Of a stretch of DNA of 64,000 bases, positions 34,564 to 43,157 are shown one piece after another. Under the pieces are notes generated by a model. The model made no database searches. It saw nothing but the letters and a program-made list of their open reading frames with translations, and was not told where the DNA came from. Both the position numbers and the translations under genes were made by a program. The DNA is from DASZTV01 sp035548125 (GTDB lineage: Bacteria; Actinomycetota; Actinomycetes; JAFAQI01), in the NCBI GenBank assembly GCA_035548125.1, contig DASZTV010000040.1, forward strand, positions 52,077 to 116,076, written 5' to 3'. Each line of letters starts with the position of its first letter. Within the stretch, counting starts at the first letter, position 1.

Positions 34564-35567
34564 CAGTGGCAGCCCTTCACGACGAAGCCGCACAGGACGT
34601 TGTCCGGCAGCAGCAGATACGGCAGGTTGATGTCGATGTAGGGCCCGTCGCCGGTGGCGTTCGCCAGACCGCGGCTGGCCGGCGCCAGCAGGTCGACGGC
34701 GTGCCCCAGCAGGTGGTCGTCCTTGCGCAGCAGCGTCGTCACGACGTGCAGCCGGTCGAGCAGCGGGCCGAGCGTGGCCGCGTTGTGCCGCACCAAGGTG
34801 GTGAGCTCCCGACCCAGTCGGGCGGAGTCGACCAACAGCTCGTGAATCACCGCTCGCCGCGCCTTCAGGGTTGCGAGGACCTGGTCGGCGTCCCCGAACA
34901 GCGCGTCGAGGGTGTTCCGCTGCGACGCGAGGGTCGCGGTGACCGTCCTGGTGTTGCGCAGCAGGTTGTCCAGCTGCGCCTGGCGGGACACCACGACCTT
35001 CGAGATGCCCGCCAGGCCGTGCAGCAGCTGACGCGTCACCGTGGGGGTGTGCGCGAAGGTCCGGCTCACCGTCCGCAGCGCCGAGCGCAGAGTCGGGATG
35101 TCGAGGCCACCGACCGTCGACGACAGCCCGTTGGTGACGTCCGCCAGGTCGAACGGCACCGTGGTGCGTGCCACCGGGATGGTGACCGACGAGGCGAGCT
35201 CCCCCGGACCGGCGGGGGTGAGCTCGACGTACTTCGTGCCGAGCAGCGTCGCGACCTCGATCGAGGCCGTGGTGCGGCTGCCGAGATGGACGCTCTTGGG
35301 CAGCGTGAAGTCGACCCGGATCACGGCGTGGTCGAGGTGGACCCCGGTGACCGTCCCCTCGGGGATCCCTGCGACCCGCACGTCGTCCCCGCTGGACAGG
35401 CCTGCGGCCTGGGCGAAGTCGGCGGAGTAGTGGCGGTCGGAGGAGAACACCTCGACCCGCGGCAACAGCACGACGGCCGCCACCACGCCGACCATCGCGG
35501 CCGTGCCCACGAGCCCGACCGCGACCCGATTTCGGGAGCGGAGCGGACGGCTCAGGAAGCCGATCAC
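34563..35567 (-). CDS. mceC: MceC, Mce family protein
   Basis: This 334-residue protein starts at GTG 35567 overlapping the mceB stop (GTGA). The N-terminal helix VAVGLVGTAAMVGVVAAVVL precedes the MCE barrel (AQAAGLSSGDDVRVAGIPEG, IEVATLLGTKYVELTPAG), then the helical domain and a short C terminus ending with a Cys pair, NVLCGFVVKGC. The final residues INLPYLLLPDNVLCG resemble the conserved end of MceC proteins. It is a component of the six-protein lipid channel. Confidence 0.92.
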   Translation of the reverse strand: MIGFLSRPLRSRNRVAVGLVGTAAMVGVVAAVVLLPRVEVFSSDRHYSADFAQAAGLSSGDDVRVAGIPEGTVTGVHLDHAVIRVDFTLPKSVHLGSRTTASIEVATLLGTKYVELTPAGPGELASSVTIPVARTTVPFDLADVTNGLSSTVGGLDIPTLRSALRTVSRTFAHTPTVTRQLLHGLAGISKVVVSRQAQLDNLLRNTRTVTATLASQRNTLDALFGDADQVLATLKARRAVIHELLVDSARLGRELTTLVRHNAATLGPLLDRLHVVTTLLRKDDHLLGHAVDLLAPASRGLANATGDGPYIDINLPYLLLPDNVLCGFVVKGCH

Positions 35568-36616
35568 GGTGCCCCTTGGCAGACGGCCGAGTGCACCGTC
35601 TTGCCGTTCACGGTGATCGGGACGATCAGCTTGCCGCTCTGCACCGCAACCGAGCAGACGTACCCGTTGAGCCACGTGCCGTACCCGAGGCTGCGGGTGA
35701 ACGCGGCGGCGCCGATGGGAAGCGCCTTGAGGGCCGCCGCCAGGATCTTCTGGTTGTGCACCAGGGTCCCGGCGACGAGGAACAGGTCGCGGATGTCGTG
35801 GTGCAGGATCGGCTCGCCCTTGCCGACCAGGCTGCCGACCGAACGCGCCACGTCATCGATCCCGGACAGCGCGTCCGCGATCTGATGGCGGTCCGCGGCC
35901 AACCCGTGGGTGAGCGAGGCGAGCTGGTTGATCAGCGACGCGAGATCGCCGTTGTGATCGGCGACGCTCGCCAGCACGGTGTCGAGGTTGTCGATCACCT
36001 GGCCGATCACGTCGTCTCGCCGGCTGAGGTTCGTGGTGAGCGTCGCGATGTTGCCGAGCAGCGCCGTGATGCTGCCGCCCTCCCCCTGGAACTGGGCGAC
36101 GACATCGGCGGCGAGCTGGTTCGCCTGGGTCGGGTTCAGCGCGGCGAACAGCGGCTTGAAGCCGTTGAACAACGCGGTGAGGGACAGCGCCGGCGCAGTG
36201 TGGTCGGGGTAGAAGACGCCACCGTCGTTCATCGACTGCCCGCTCGGGTCCGGCTGCTCGAGCGAGAGAAACCTCGCGCCGAGCAGGTCCTCGTAGCGGA
36301 TCACGGCGCGGGCGCCGGTGGTGAAGCGCTGTGACCGGTCGACCTCGAACGTGACGACCGCATCGGCGGGGTAGGCCTTGCCGTCCGGGTAGACGGTGTC
36401 GCCGGACAGCCGCTCGCCGGTCACCCGCCCGACCCGTACGCCGGCGATGTCGACGTCGTCCCCGGGACGCAGCCCAGACGCGTCCGTGAACAGCGCCCGG
36501 TAGGAGTACGTCGAACGACCGAGTGGCCTGGTCACCGTGTTGGACACGATCAGCGTGAGCAGCAGCGATACGACGACGAACGCCGCCAGCTTCACCGAGG
36601 TCCGCCAGATGCTCAC
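35564..36616 (-). CDS. mceB: MceB, Mce family protein
   Basis: This 350-residue protein starts at GTG 36616, overlapping the mceA stop. It has a membrane helix (VKLAAFVVVSLLLTLIVSN), the MCE barrel (TDASGLRPGDDVDIAGVRVG, RYEDLLGARFLSLEQPD) and then the helical domain (FNGFKPLFAALNPTQANQLA, a block often seen in MceB). A C-terminal Cys pair spans YVCSVAVQ and SAVCQGAP. It is a component of the lipid channel. Confidence 0.93.
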   Translation of the reverse strand: MSIWRTSVKLAAFVVVSLLLTLIVSNTVTRPLGRSTYSYRALFTDASGLRPGDDVDIAGVRVGRVTGERLSGDTVYPDGKAYPADAVVTFEVDRSQRFTTGARAVIRYEDLLGARFLSLEQPDPSGQSMNDGGVFYPDHTAPALSLTALFNGFKPLFAALNPTQANQLAADVVAQFQGEGGSITALLGNIATLTTNLSRRDDVIGQVIDNLDTVLASVADHNGDLASLINQLASLTHGLAADRHQIADALSGIDDVARSVGSLVGKGEPILHHDIRDLFLVAGTLVHNQKILAAALKALPIGAAAFTRSLGYGTWLNGYVCSVAVQSGKLIVPITVNGKTVHSAVCQGAP

Positions 36617-37635
36617 GGGCAGTTCTTTCCGGGAACGCCGGCGTAGCGCGGGCACTGGGCGCGGGTGTAGCCCTGGGTGTCGAGCGGGTTGAGGTCGGGC
36701 GCGACGGTGACCTGTAGCCACGGCCCGTGACCGAGCGCTCGCGCGGCGCCGAGCAGGAACAGCCGCAGCTGCTCGACCGCCCGCACCAGGTTGGTCCGAC
36801 CGCCCTCCAGCACCGTGACGACCGGCTGCAACAGCTCGACGATCGCGCGCAGCTTGTGCTGGTTCACCGACAGCAGCCGGCGGGTGCGGTCGGCGACCGG
36901 CGGCGCCTCCGCAAGCAGCCTGCGGATCTGCGCCTGGCTGGTGTCGACGTTCTTGGAGATCGCGATCGCGTTGTCGAGGGTGCGCAGCAGGTCGGGGGCG
37001 TCGCGGGACAGCTCGTCGCCGACCTGGGCAAGCGTGGAGAGGTCATGGACCAGCTGGCTCGTGTGCGGCGCAACCTTCGTCGTGTACGCCTCCAGCTGGT
37101 CGACCAGCCGGCCGAGCTCCGCTCCTCGGCCATCGAGCGCGGTCGCGATCGCGGTAAGGGTCGCGTCGAGCTTGCCGGGCTGCACCGCGGTGAGCAGCCG
37201 GTACCCGACGTCCAGCGCCTGGTCGAGCTCGACGGTGGGGGTCGAGGTGTCGGCGACGAGATGCGCCGGGAGCCGCAGCGGTGCGGTGGCGTGCTCGGGC
37301 GGGACCAGGTCGACGTACAAATCGCCGAAGACGTTGCGCGGCACCAGCCGCACCGTCACCCCGTCGGGGATCTTCTCGATCTGCGACGGATCGATGTGCA
37401 GCGTGAGCACGGCGTTGCGCAGCGTCCGATGGACGCGGGCGAGCGAGCCGACCAGCACCCCGCGGTACTCGACCTCGGAGCCCGGACCGAGGGCGGGCCC
37501 GGCTTCCGGCAGCGTCGCGGTGACCACCTTCGACGTCGAGAACGCCCCGAAGCCGTACGCCACGCCCACGACGGACGCGCCGATGACGAGGACCAGGAAC
37601 AGCAGGCCCGCCAGGACCCGCTGGGCGCGCGTCAT
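36613..37635 (-). CDS. mceA: MceA, Mce family protein
   Basis: This 340-residue protein is the first of the six Mce genes. The ATG overlaps the yrbEB stop (ATGA). It has a membrane helix (VLAGLLFLVLVIGASVVGVA), the MCE barrel (GPALGPGSEVEYRGVLVGSL, VPRNVFGDLYVDLVPPE) and then helical segments (QALDVGYRLLTAVQPGKLDA, typical of MceA). The C terminus carries two cysteines (RAQCPRYAGVPGKNCP). It would bind the substrate and join the other Mce proteins. Confidence 0.93.
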   Translation of the reverse strand: MTRAQRVLAGLLFLVLVIGASVVGVAYGFGAFSTSKVVTATLPEAGPALGPGSEVEYRGVLVGSLARVHRTLRNAVLTLHIDPSQIEKIPDGVTVRLVPRNVFGDLYVDLVPPEHATAPLRLPAHLVADTSTPTVELDQALDVGYRLLTAVQPGKLDATLTAIATALDGRGAELGRLVDQLEAYTTKVAPHTSQLVHDLSTLAQVGDELSRDAPDLLRTLDNAIAISKNVDTSQAQIRRLLAEAPPVADRTRRLLSVNQHKLRAIVELLQPVVTVLEGGRTNLVRAVEQLRLFLLGAARALGHGPWLQVTVAPDLNPLDTQGYTRAQCPRYAGVPGKNCP

Positions 37636-38507
37636 CCGGAGATCCGTACCGACGGGTTCGCGCCGTACAGCACGAACGTCAGGACGAGGTCGAAGATGAC
37701 GATCGCGACGATGCTGGTCCGCAGCGCGCGGCCAGCGGCACGACCGACGCCCTCCGGACCCCCGGTCGCGGTGTAGCCGTAGTAGCAGTGGACCAGCGTC
37801 ACGATGATCGCGAAGACCACCGCCTTCACCAGCGAGTAGAACAGTTCCTCGACCGGCAGGAAGCGGTGGAAGTAGTAGAGGTACGTGCCTTTCGACTGGT
37901 GGTTGAGATAGACCACCTCGACCTCTGTCGCGACGTAGGAGGCGAACAACCCGACCAGGTAGAGCGGCACGACCGCGGTGAACGCCGCGAGGATCCGGGT
38001 CGTCACGAGGTAGGGCAGCGAGGGCACTGCCATCACCTCGAGCGCGTCGACCTCCTCGGCGATCCGCATCGCGCCGAGCTGCGCGGTGAAGCCGCAGCCG
38101 ACCTGCGCCGCCAGCCCGACCCCCGCCACGATCGGCGCGATCTCGCGGGTGTTGGCGTACGCGGAGATCACGCCGGACAGCGGCGCGAGACCGATGATCT
38201 GCAGGCCCTTGAACCCTTGCAGGCCGAGCTCGCTGCCGGAGAAGAACGACAGCGCGAAGATGACAGCAACGGTGCCGCCCCCGACCAGCAGCGCACCGGA
38301 TCCGAAGCTGATGTCAGCGACCAGCCGCGCGACCTCGCGCCAGTAGCGCACCGCGGCGCGGGGCAGCCACAGCAGCGCGCGGACGTAGAACAGCAGCTGG
38401 GTGCCGAGCTCCTCGAGCACATCGACGACCCGCTCGAAGGAGCGGACCACGACACGGACCGGCCGGGGTGGCGACAGACCGGCGAGCGGATCGGAGCTGC
38501 TCGTCAT
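37632..38507 (-). CDS. yrbEB: YrbE-B, MlaE-type permease of the Mce transporter
   Basis: This 291-residue integral membrane permease has about five or six helices. Conserved blocks are GFTAQLGAMRIAEEVDALEV, the cytoplasmic coupling region that contacts the ATPase, and YYGYTATGGPEGVGRAAGRA. It follows yrbEA with no gap, as the TAG of yrbEA abuts its ATG. It forms a heterodimer with YrbE-A. The shared ATPase MceG is not encoded in the window, as is usual when it sits elsewhere in the genome. Confidence 0.94.
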   Translation of the reverse strand: MTSSSDPLAGLSPPRPVRVVVRSFERVVDVLEELGTQLLFYVRALLWLPRAAVRYWREVARLVADISFGSGALLVGGGTVAVIFALSFFSGSELGLQGFKGLQIIGLAPLSGVISAYANTREIAPIVAGVGLAAQVGCGFTAQLGAMRIAEEVDALEVMAVPSLPYLVTTRILAAFTAVVPLYLVGLFASYVATEVEVVYLNHQSKGTYLYYFHRFLPVEELFYSLVKAVVFAIIVTLVHCYYGYTATGGPEGVGRAAGRALRTSIVAIVIFDLVLTFVLYGANPSVRISG

Positions 38508-39326
38508 CTACGGCCCGTGAGGCGGAACGAGGATCAGGTAGATCTGCGAGATGACCGTGTTGGCCACGAACACCAGCAGGAAGCTGATCACGACGGACTG
38601 GTTGACGGCGTCGCCGACGCCTTTGGGTCCTCCCTTGACCGACAGGCCCTTGTAGCCGGCGACGAGCGCCGCGATGACGCCGAAGACCGCAGCCTTGATC
38701 TCGCCGACGACGATGTCGTCGAACGCGGTGAACTCCGTGAAGGTACGGAGGAAGCTGCCGGGCGTGCCGTGCCCGACCCACACCTCGTAGAGGTAGCCGC
38801 CGGTGACGCCGACGAACAGCACGATGCCGTTGAGCAGGACGGTCACCAGGATCGCCGCCGCGAGCCGCGGCGCAACGAGCCGCTCGAGCGGCGAGATCCC
38901 CATGACCTCGAGCGCATCGATCTCGTCGCGGATCTTGCGCGCGCCGAGGTCGGCACAGATCGCCGAGCCGCCGACTCCGGCGATCATCAGCGCGGTGACG
39001 AGCGGCGCCGCCTCGCGCACGATCGTGAGCGCGTCCACGGCGCCGGTGTAGGAGTCCGCGCCGATCTGATGCGCGACCGACCCGACCTCGACCGCGACGA
39101 GGACACCGAACGGGATGGCGACCAGGATGGCGGGAAGGAGGCACACGCTCGCGATGAACCACGCCTGGTCGATCGCCTCACGCCACGGGAAGCTGCGCCG
39201 CCGGACCGCCTGCAGGCTCGCGAGGATCGTGTCGCCTGCCAGCGAGTACAGGTCACCCGCCGCACCGAGTCCCGCACCGGCGTACGCCGCAAGCGCGGTG
39301 CGGTCCAGGCCGCGCGTCCCAGCCAA
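38508..39326 (-). CDS. yrbEA: YrbE-A, MlaE-type permease of the Mce transporter
   Basis: This 272-residue permease has the coupling block ICADLGARKIRDEIDALEVM and a C-terminal SVKGGPKGVGDAVNQSVVIS, both conserved in MlaE/YrbE proteins. Several helices are clear, e.g. LAAAILVTVLLNGIVLFVGV. The start codon is a TTG 8 bases after the SRPBCC gene stop; no nearer ATG or GTG fits better. With YrbE-B it makes the inner-membrane channel of the lipid importer. Confidence 0.93.
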   Translation of the reverse strand: MAGTRGLDRTALAAYAGAGLGAAGDLYSLAGDTILASLQAVRRRSFPWREAIDQAWFIASVCLLPAILVAIPFGVLVAVEVGSVAHQIGADSYTGAVDALTIVREAAPLVTALMIAGVGGSAICADLGARKIRDEIDALEVMGISPLERLVAPRLAAAILVTVLLNGIVLFVGVTGGYLYEVWVGHGTPGSFLRTFTEFTAFDDIVVGEIKAAVFGVIAALVAGYKGLSVKGGPKGVGDAVNQSVVISFLLVFVANTVISQIYLILVPPHGP

Positions 39327-39334
39327 CGTTGCGG

Positions 39335-39799
39335 CTACTTCGCCTCTGCGGCGCTCTTCAACGAGGCGAGGGTCGCCTCCATGTTCTTACGGTTGTGCTC
39401 CGGCCGATCCCACACTCCCATCACCGGCGCAGAGCCTTTGTCCATCCACCACGGACGAAGGTCGGTCCAGGTCTCGGTCACCTGCGTTGCGGTCCCGGAA
39501 GGCTGGAACTCGTACTTCCACTCGGCAATCGGCACGGCCGCGAACGTCACCCGGAAGACGAAACGCTTCCCTCGCTCTGCCTCGGTGACCTCGGCCGTCG
39601 TGGACCACCGACGCCAGCCGGTGCGGTTGCTCCCGCGGAACTTCGCGCCGACCGCCGGGCCCGTGGCTCCACCGACCCACTTCCCACCGGTGTTCTCCGG
39701 GCTCCACTTCCCCATGTCGGTGAGCTCGGACACCATGTCGTAGAGCGCATCCGCGTCGCGCGCGATTTGGGTCGACACCTGGACGGTCTTGTCAGCCAT
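39335..39799 (-). CDS. SRPBCC (START-like) family protein
   Basis: This 154-residue protein starts at ATG 39799; an ATG three codons earlier is equivalent. It has the polyketide-cyclase/SRPBCC fold: an N-terminal strand (VQVSTQIARDADALYDMVSE), a WSPENTGGKWV turn, antiparallel strands (GKRFVFRVTFAAVPIAEWKY) and a long C-terminal helix (HNRKNMEATLASLKSAAEAK). These proteins hold hydrophobic ligands in a deep pocket. It lies 8 bases before yrbEA, so it probably opens the mce operon and could carry the imported lipid in the cytoplasm (inference). Confidence 0.85.
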   Translation of the reverse strand: MADKTVQVSTQIARDADALYDMVSELTDMGKWSPENTGGKWVGGATGPAVGAKFRGSNRTGWRRWSTTAEVTEAERGKRFVFRVTFAAVPIAEWKYEFQPSGTATQVTETWTDLRPWWMDKGSAPVMGVWDRPEHNRKNMEATLASLKSAAEAK

Positions 39800-39849
39800 G
39801 GCGGACATATTGGCCTATTTCGGCCTGGTCCGGCACGCCTTCACGGCAT

Positions 39850-40809
39850 CTAGAGGTGGGCGGGGAGCCCGAACAGCGGAAACAGCCGCTCCGTGTCGAG
39901 GAACGTGTTGATCGCCGCCACCTTGCCGTCGCGTACGTCGAACACGTGCAGCGCCCAAGGGGCATGGCCGCCCTCGGGGTCGGGGCGGTACTGCGCCGCG
40001 GCGGGGCAGCCGCTGGCCGATGTCGCGATCATGCGCGAGCCGCGGCACCCGATGCCCGGACCGAGCATCCAGGTGTGAATGTCGGCGGCGCCCTGCAACC
40101 ACATGGCGTAAGGCGGCATCGACTGCACGGCATCGGAGTGCAGCAGCGTGACCAGCTCGTCGATGTCGTAGCGCTCGAACGCGTCGACGTACCTTGCCAG
40201 CAGGTCGCGGTCGTCGCCCTGCAACGGGACGGGCGTCGCGGCCTGGTCGTCCGCCAACGTGGCGCGGGCCCGTTGCAGGGCGCTGTTGACCGCGGCGACG
40301 CTGGTGTCGAGGAGGTCGGCGACCTCGGTCGCCTGCCAGCGCAGCACCTCGCACAGGATCAGGATCGAGCGCTGGCGGGCCGGCAGCTGCTGCAGCGCCG
40401 CAACGAACGCGAGCCGGATGCTTTCGCGCGCTTCGGCGAGCTCCGCCGGGTCGGCCTCCAGCGGCAGGATCCGCTCGTCCGCGATCGGGGACACCCACGA
40501 TCCGTCCGGCAGGATCCCTTCGAGAGAGGCCTCGGTCGGCGGCATCGGCGGGCCTAGGTCGACCGGCCGGGCGCGCCGCTGCTGGCTGCGCAGCATGTCG
40601 AGACAGATGTTGGTCGCGATCCGGTAGAGCCACGATCGGACGCTGGAGCGCCCTTCGAAGGAGTCGGCGCCCTTCCAGGCGCGCACCATCGTCTCCTGCA
40701 CTGCGTCCTCGGCATCGAAGCCCGATCCGAGCATGCGGTAGCAGTACGCCGTGAGCTCCCGGCGATGCGCCTCGAGGTCCTCGGTGCCGGGCGCGAGGGT
40801 GATGGTCAT
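39850..40809 (-). CDS. ECF sigma factor with C-terminal SnoaL-like domain (SigG/SigJ type)
   Basis: This 319-residue sigma-70 family factor has region 2 (LTAYCYRMLGSGFDAEDAVQ, then RSWLYRIATNICLDMLRSQQ), region 4 (LAALQQLPARQRSILI-like, then DTSVAAVNSALQRARATL) and a C-terminal NTF2/SnoaL-like domain of about 110 residues (YVDAFERYDIDELVTLLHSD). Factors of this class have no partner anti-sigma; the SnoaL domain is thought to tune activity. The ATG is 47 bases from the divergent GH3 gene, so one or both promoters may depend on this factor. It lies just upstream of the SRPBCC-mce operon in the same direction and could be its first gene. Confidence 0.92.
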   Translation of the reverse strand: MTITLAPGTEDLEAHRRELTAYCYRMLGSGFDAEDAVQETMVRAWKGADSFEGRSSVRSWLYRIATNICLDMLRSQQRRARPVDLGPPMPPTEASLEGILPDGSWVSPIADERILPLEADPAELAEARESIRLAFVAALQQLPARQRSILILCEVLRWQATEVADLLDTSVAAVNSALQRARATLADDQAATPVPLQGDDRDLLARYVDAFERYDIDELVTLLHSDAVQSMPPYAMWLQGAADIHTWMLGPGIGCRGSRMIATSASGCPAAAQYRPDPEGGHAPWALHVFDVRDGKVAAINTFLDTERLFPLFGLPAHL

Positions 40810-40817
40810 CGCCTTCC

Positions 40818-40830
40818 GATCCTAGGGATC
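40818..40830. promoter_or_regulatory. Short perfect dyad between sigma factor and GH3 genes
   Basis: GATCC-TAG-GGATC is a dyad with 5-base arms in the 47-base divergent gap. It lies 9 bases outside the sigma-factor start and 27 before the GH3 start, so it could be an operator for either. The arms are short and it may be chance. Confidence 0.2.
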
Positions 40831-40856
40831 ACCGGGGCGATGGCGAAGATGATGCG

Positions 40857-43085
40857 GTGCGCATCCGCCTGATTGCCGTTGCCGCCACGATCGCCGCGCT
40901 GCTGTCCGGCACCGGTCTCGCGATCTCCTCGGCCGCCGCAGCGCCCACCCGGACCGGCAAACCCGCGGTCAGCCGTTGCGGCTCGCACCCGTGGTGCAAC
41001 ACCAAGCTGTCGGCGGCGAAGCGCGCGCACCTCCTGCTCGCTGCGATGTCCCCGTCCGACCGGATCGCCGTGCTGTCCGGCGACGCGGCCCCTGACGTCG
41101 GCATGCCCGCCGTCAAGGCCACCGATGGTGCCGTCGGTGCCGGCGGCCTCGGCTCGTCGAAGTACAAGTCCACCGCCATGCCCGCCGGGATTGCCCTCGC
41201 CGCCGGTTTCGACCCGAAGCTGGCCTACCGCTTCGGCAAGACGGTCGGGGCCGAGGTGCGTCACCGAGGCTTCGACGCCGACTACGGGCCGACCGTCAAC
41301 ATCATGCGAACGCCACTCGGCGGGCGAACCTTCGAGGGGTACGGCGAAGACCCGTACCTCGCCGGACAGATAGCGGTCGGTTGGGTCAAGGGCCTGCAGT
41401 CCGAAGGCGTGATGGCCGACGTGAAGCACTTCGCGGTGAACAACCAAGAAGGCCAGATCGGATCGGCGCCGCTCAGCGGCGTGGTCGGCGGCCGGTTGAT
41501 CGTGAACGCCCTCGTGAGCCAACGCGCCTTGCACGAGATCTACCTGCCGGCGTTCCGGGCCGCGGTCCAGCAGGGTCACAGCGCGACGGTCATGTGTTCG
41601 TACAACCAGATCAACGGGGTCTATGCGTGCGGCAACCGGCAGCTGCTGACGACCATCCTCCGCAAGCAGTGGGGCTTCAAGGGCTTGGTCTACTCCGACG
41701 CAGGCGCGTGTCACGAACCGAAACAGGACCTCGCGGCGGGCACCAACATCGACATCCTCGGCACCTGCTACACCGCACCGGAGCTCCAGACGTCCCTCGC
41801 CATCGGCTTGGTCCACCAGAGCGACATCGACAAGCGGGCCTACGAAGTGCTCCGCACGCTGTTCGCGTACGGGTTCTTCGACCATCCGTTCTGGCCCGCG
41901 AACCCGTCGCTGGACAACGTGGCGGCCGACGCCGCCGTCGCCGACCAGGCCGCAGAGCAAGGCGCGGTCCTGCTGCGCAATCGACACCACATGCTCCCGC
42001 TCGCGTCGCACCGCCACCACACGATCGCGGTCATCGGAGCGGCGGCGAAGCACTACATCTCCGGTGGCGGCTCCTCGCAGGTCACGCCCTGGTTCAGGAC
42101 GACCGCACTCGCCGGCATCGAACGCCGGGCGGCGCGAGCGGGCGACACGGTGACCTACGCCAGCGGCCACCGGCGGGCCGCTGCAGCCGCTCTCGCGAAG
42201 CGCTCCGACGTCGCCATCGTGGTTGCCGCGGACACCTCGTCGGAGGGCGAGGACAAGGTGTGCCTGTCACTGCGCCCGATCTGCAGCGGGGGTCAAGCCA
42301 CCCCGCCGAACCCGATCGCGAGCCAGCTCGGCTACGGCAACCAGGACGCCCTGATCCGCAAGGTCGCCGCCGCGAATCCGCACACGGTCGTTGTCCTCGA
42401 GACCGGCGCGCCCGTCCTGACCCCGTGGCGCAACGACGTCGCCGCCATCCTCGAAGCCTGGTACCCGGGCGAGGACGGCGGCACGGCCATCGCCCGCCTG
42501 CTCTATGGCGACGCCGACCCGGGCGGCCGGCTGCCCGCGACGTTCCCCCGCTCGGCGAACCAGCTCCCCACCGCGGGCAGTACCGCGCAGTACCCCGGCA
42601 CCCTCAACCCGGAGTCGCCGCTGTTCCTCGCCGCGCACTACAGCGAAGGCGTGATGGTCGGCTACCGCTGGTACGACAAGCACCACCTCGCCCCGGCGTA
42701 CCCGTTCGGCTTCGGGCTGTCCTACACGACATTCCGGATGCGCTCGGTCCGCGGAACGTTCGGTGCGCCGCCGGCGCGGTCGTCCGTCACGTTGCGGATC
42801 ACCAACACCGGGCATCGGACCGGTTGGGCGGTGCCGCAGGCGTACGTCGGGCTGGAGTCGCTCGGCCGGCCGGAACCGGTCCGCCAGCTTGCCGGCTTCG
42901 CCAAGGTCCGGCTTGCCCCCGGTCAGTCACGCACCGTGACGATCCACCTCGACCCGCACGCGTTCGAGTACTGGGACACCACGGCCGGCCGGTGGCGGGT
43001 GGCGCCCGGCTGCAAGAGCGAGACCATCGAGCCTGCCGGCGACTACCGGGGCACGCTGGTGGCAAGCTGCCCGAGCCGGGGCTGA
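40857..43085 (+). CDS. Secreted GH3 family beta-glucosidase-type enzyme
   Basis: This 742-residue exported glycosidase starts at GTG with a signal peptide (LIAVAATIAALLSGTGLAIS). The (beta/alpha)8 domain has the substrate block NIMRTPLGGRTFEGYGEDPY and the KHFAVNNQE loop. The catalytic Asp281 sits in GLVYSDAGACHEPKQDLAAG. The second domain has IVVAADTSSEGEDKVCLSLR with a Glu in the acid/base position and ETGAPVLTPWRNDVAAILEAW. The C-terminal fibronectin-III-like domain (ARSSVTLRITNTGHRTGWAV ...) ends the protein. It would cleave terminal beta-glucose or related residues from polysaccharides, aglycones or glycolipids. There is no adjacent sugar transporter. Confidence 0.92.
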   Translation: MRIRLIAVAATIAALLSGTGLAISSAAAAPTRTGKPAVSRCGSHPWCNTKLSAAKRAHLLLAAMSPSDRIAVLSGDAAPDVGMPAVKATDGAVGAGGLGSSKYKSTAMPAGIALAAGFDPKLAYRFGKTVGAEVRHRGFDADYGPTVNIMRTPLGGRTFEGYGEDPYLAGQIAVGWVKGLQSEGVMADVKHFAVNNQEGQIGSAPLSGVVGGRLIVNALVSQRALHEIYLPAFRAAVQQGHSATVMCSYNQINGVYACGNRQLLTTILRKQWGFKGLVYSDAGACHEPKQDLAAGTNIDILGTCYTAPELQTSLAIGLVHQSDIDKRAYEVLRTLFAYGFFDHPFWPANPSLDNVAADAAVADQAAEQGAVLLRNRHHMLPLASHRHHTIAVIGAAAKHYISGGGSSQVTPWFRTTALAGIERRAARAGDTVTYASGHRRAAAAALAKRSDVAIVVAADTSSEGEDKVCLSLRPICSGGQATPPNPIASQLGYGNQDALIRKVAAANPHTVVVLETGAPVLTPWRNDVAAILEAWYPGEDGGTAIARLLYGDADPGGRLPATFPRSANQLPTAGSTAQYPGTLNPESPLFLAAHYSEGVMVGYRWYDKHHLAPAYPFGFGLSYTTFRMRSVRGTFGAPPARSSVTLRITNTGHRTGWAVPQAYVGLESLGRPEPVRQLAGFAKVRLAPGQSRTVTIHLDPHAFEYWDTTAGRWRVAPGCKSETIEPAGDYRGTLVASCPSRG

Positions 43086-43157
43086 CACCCGACAATTAAG
43101 CCGGTCGGAGTAACGAATCCTTGCTTAGGTTTATTCGCTGCTGGGCACCACCTCGGC

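Noticed and set aside
43086..43157. A SigB-like promoter (GTTT ... GGG) before the RsbW-like gene
   Set aside because: The spacing between the two boxes is about 10 bases, too short for the known consensus of 14-16.
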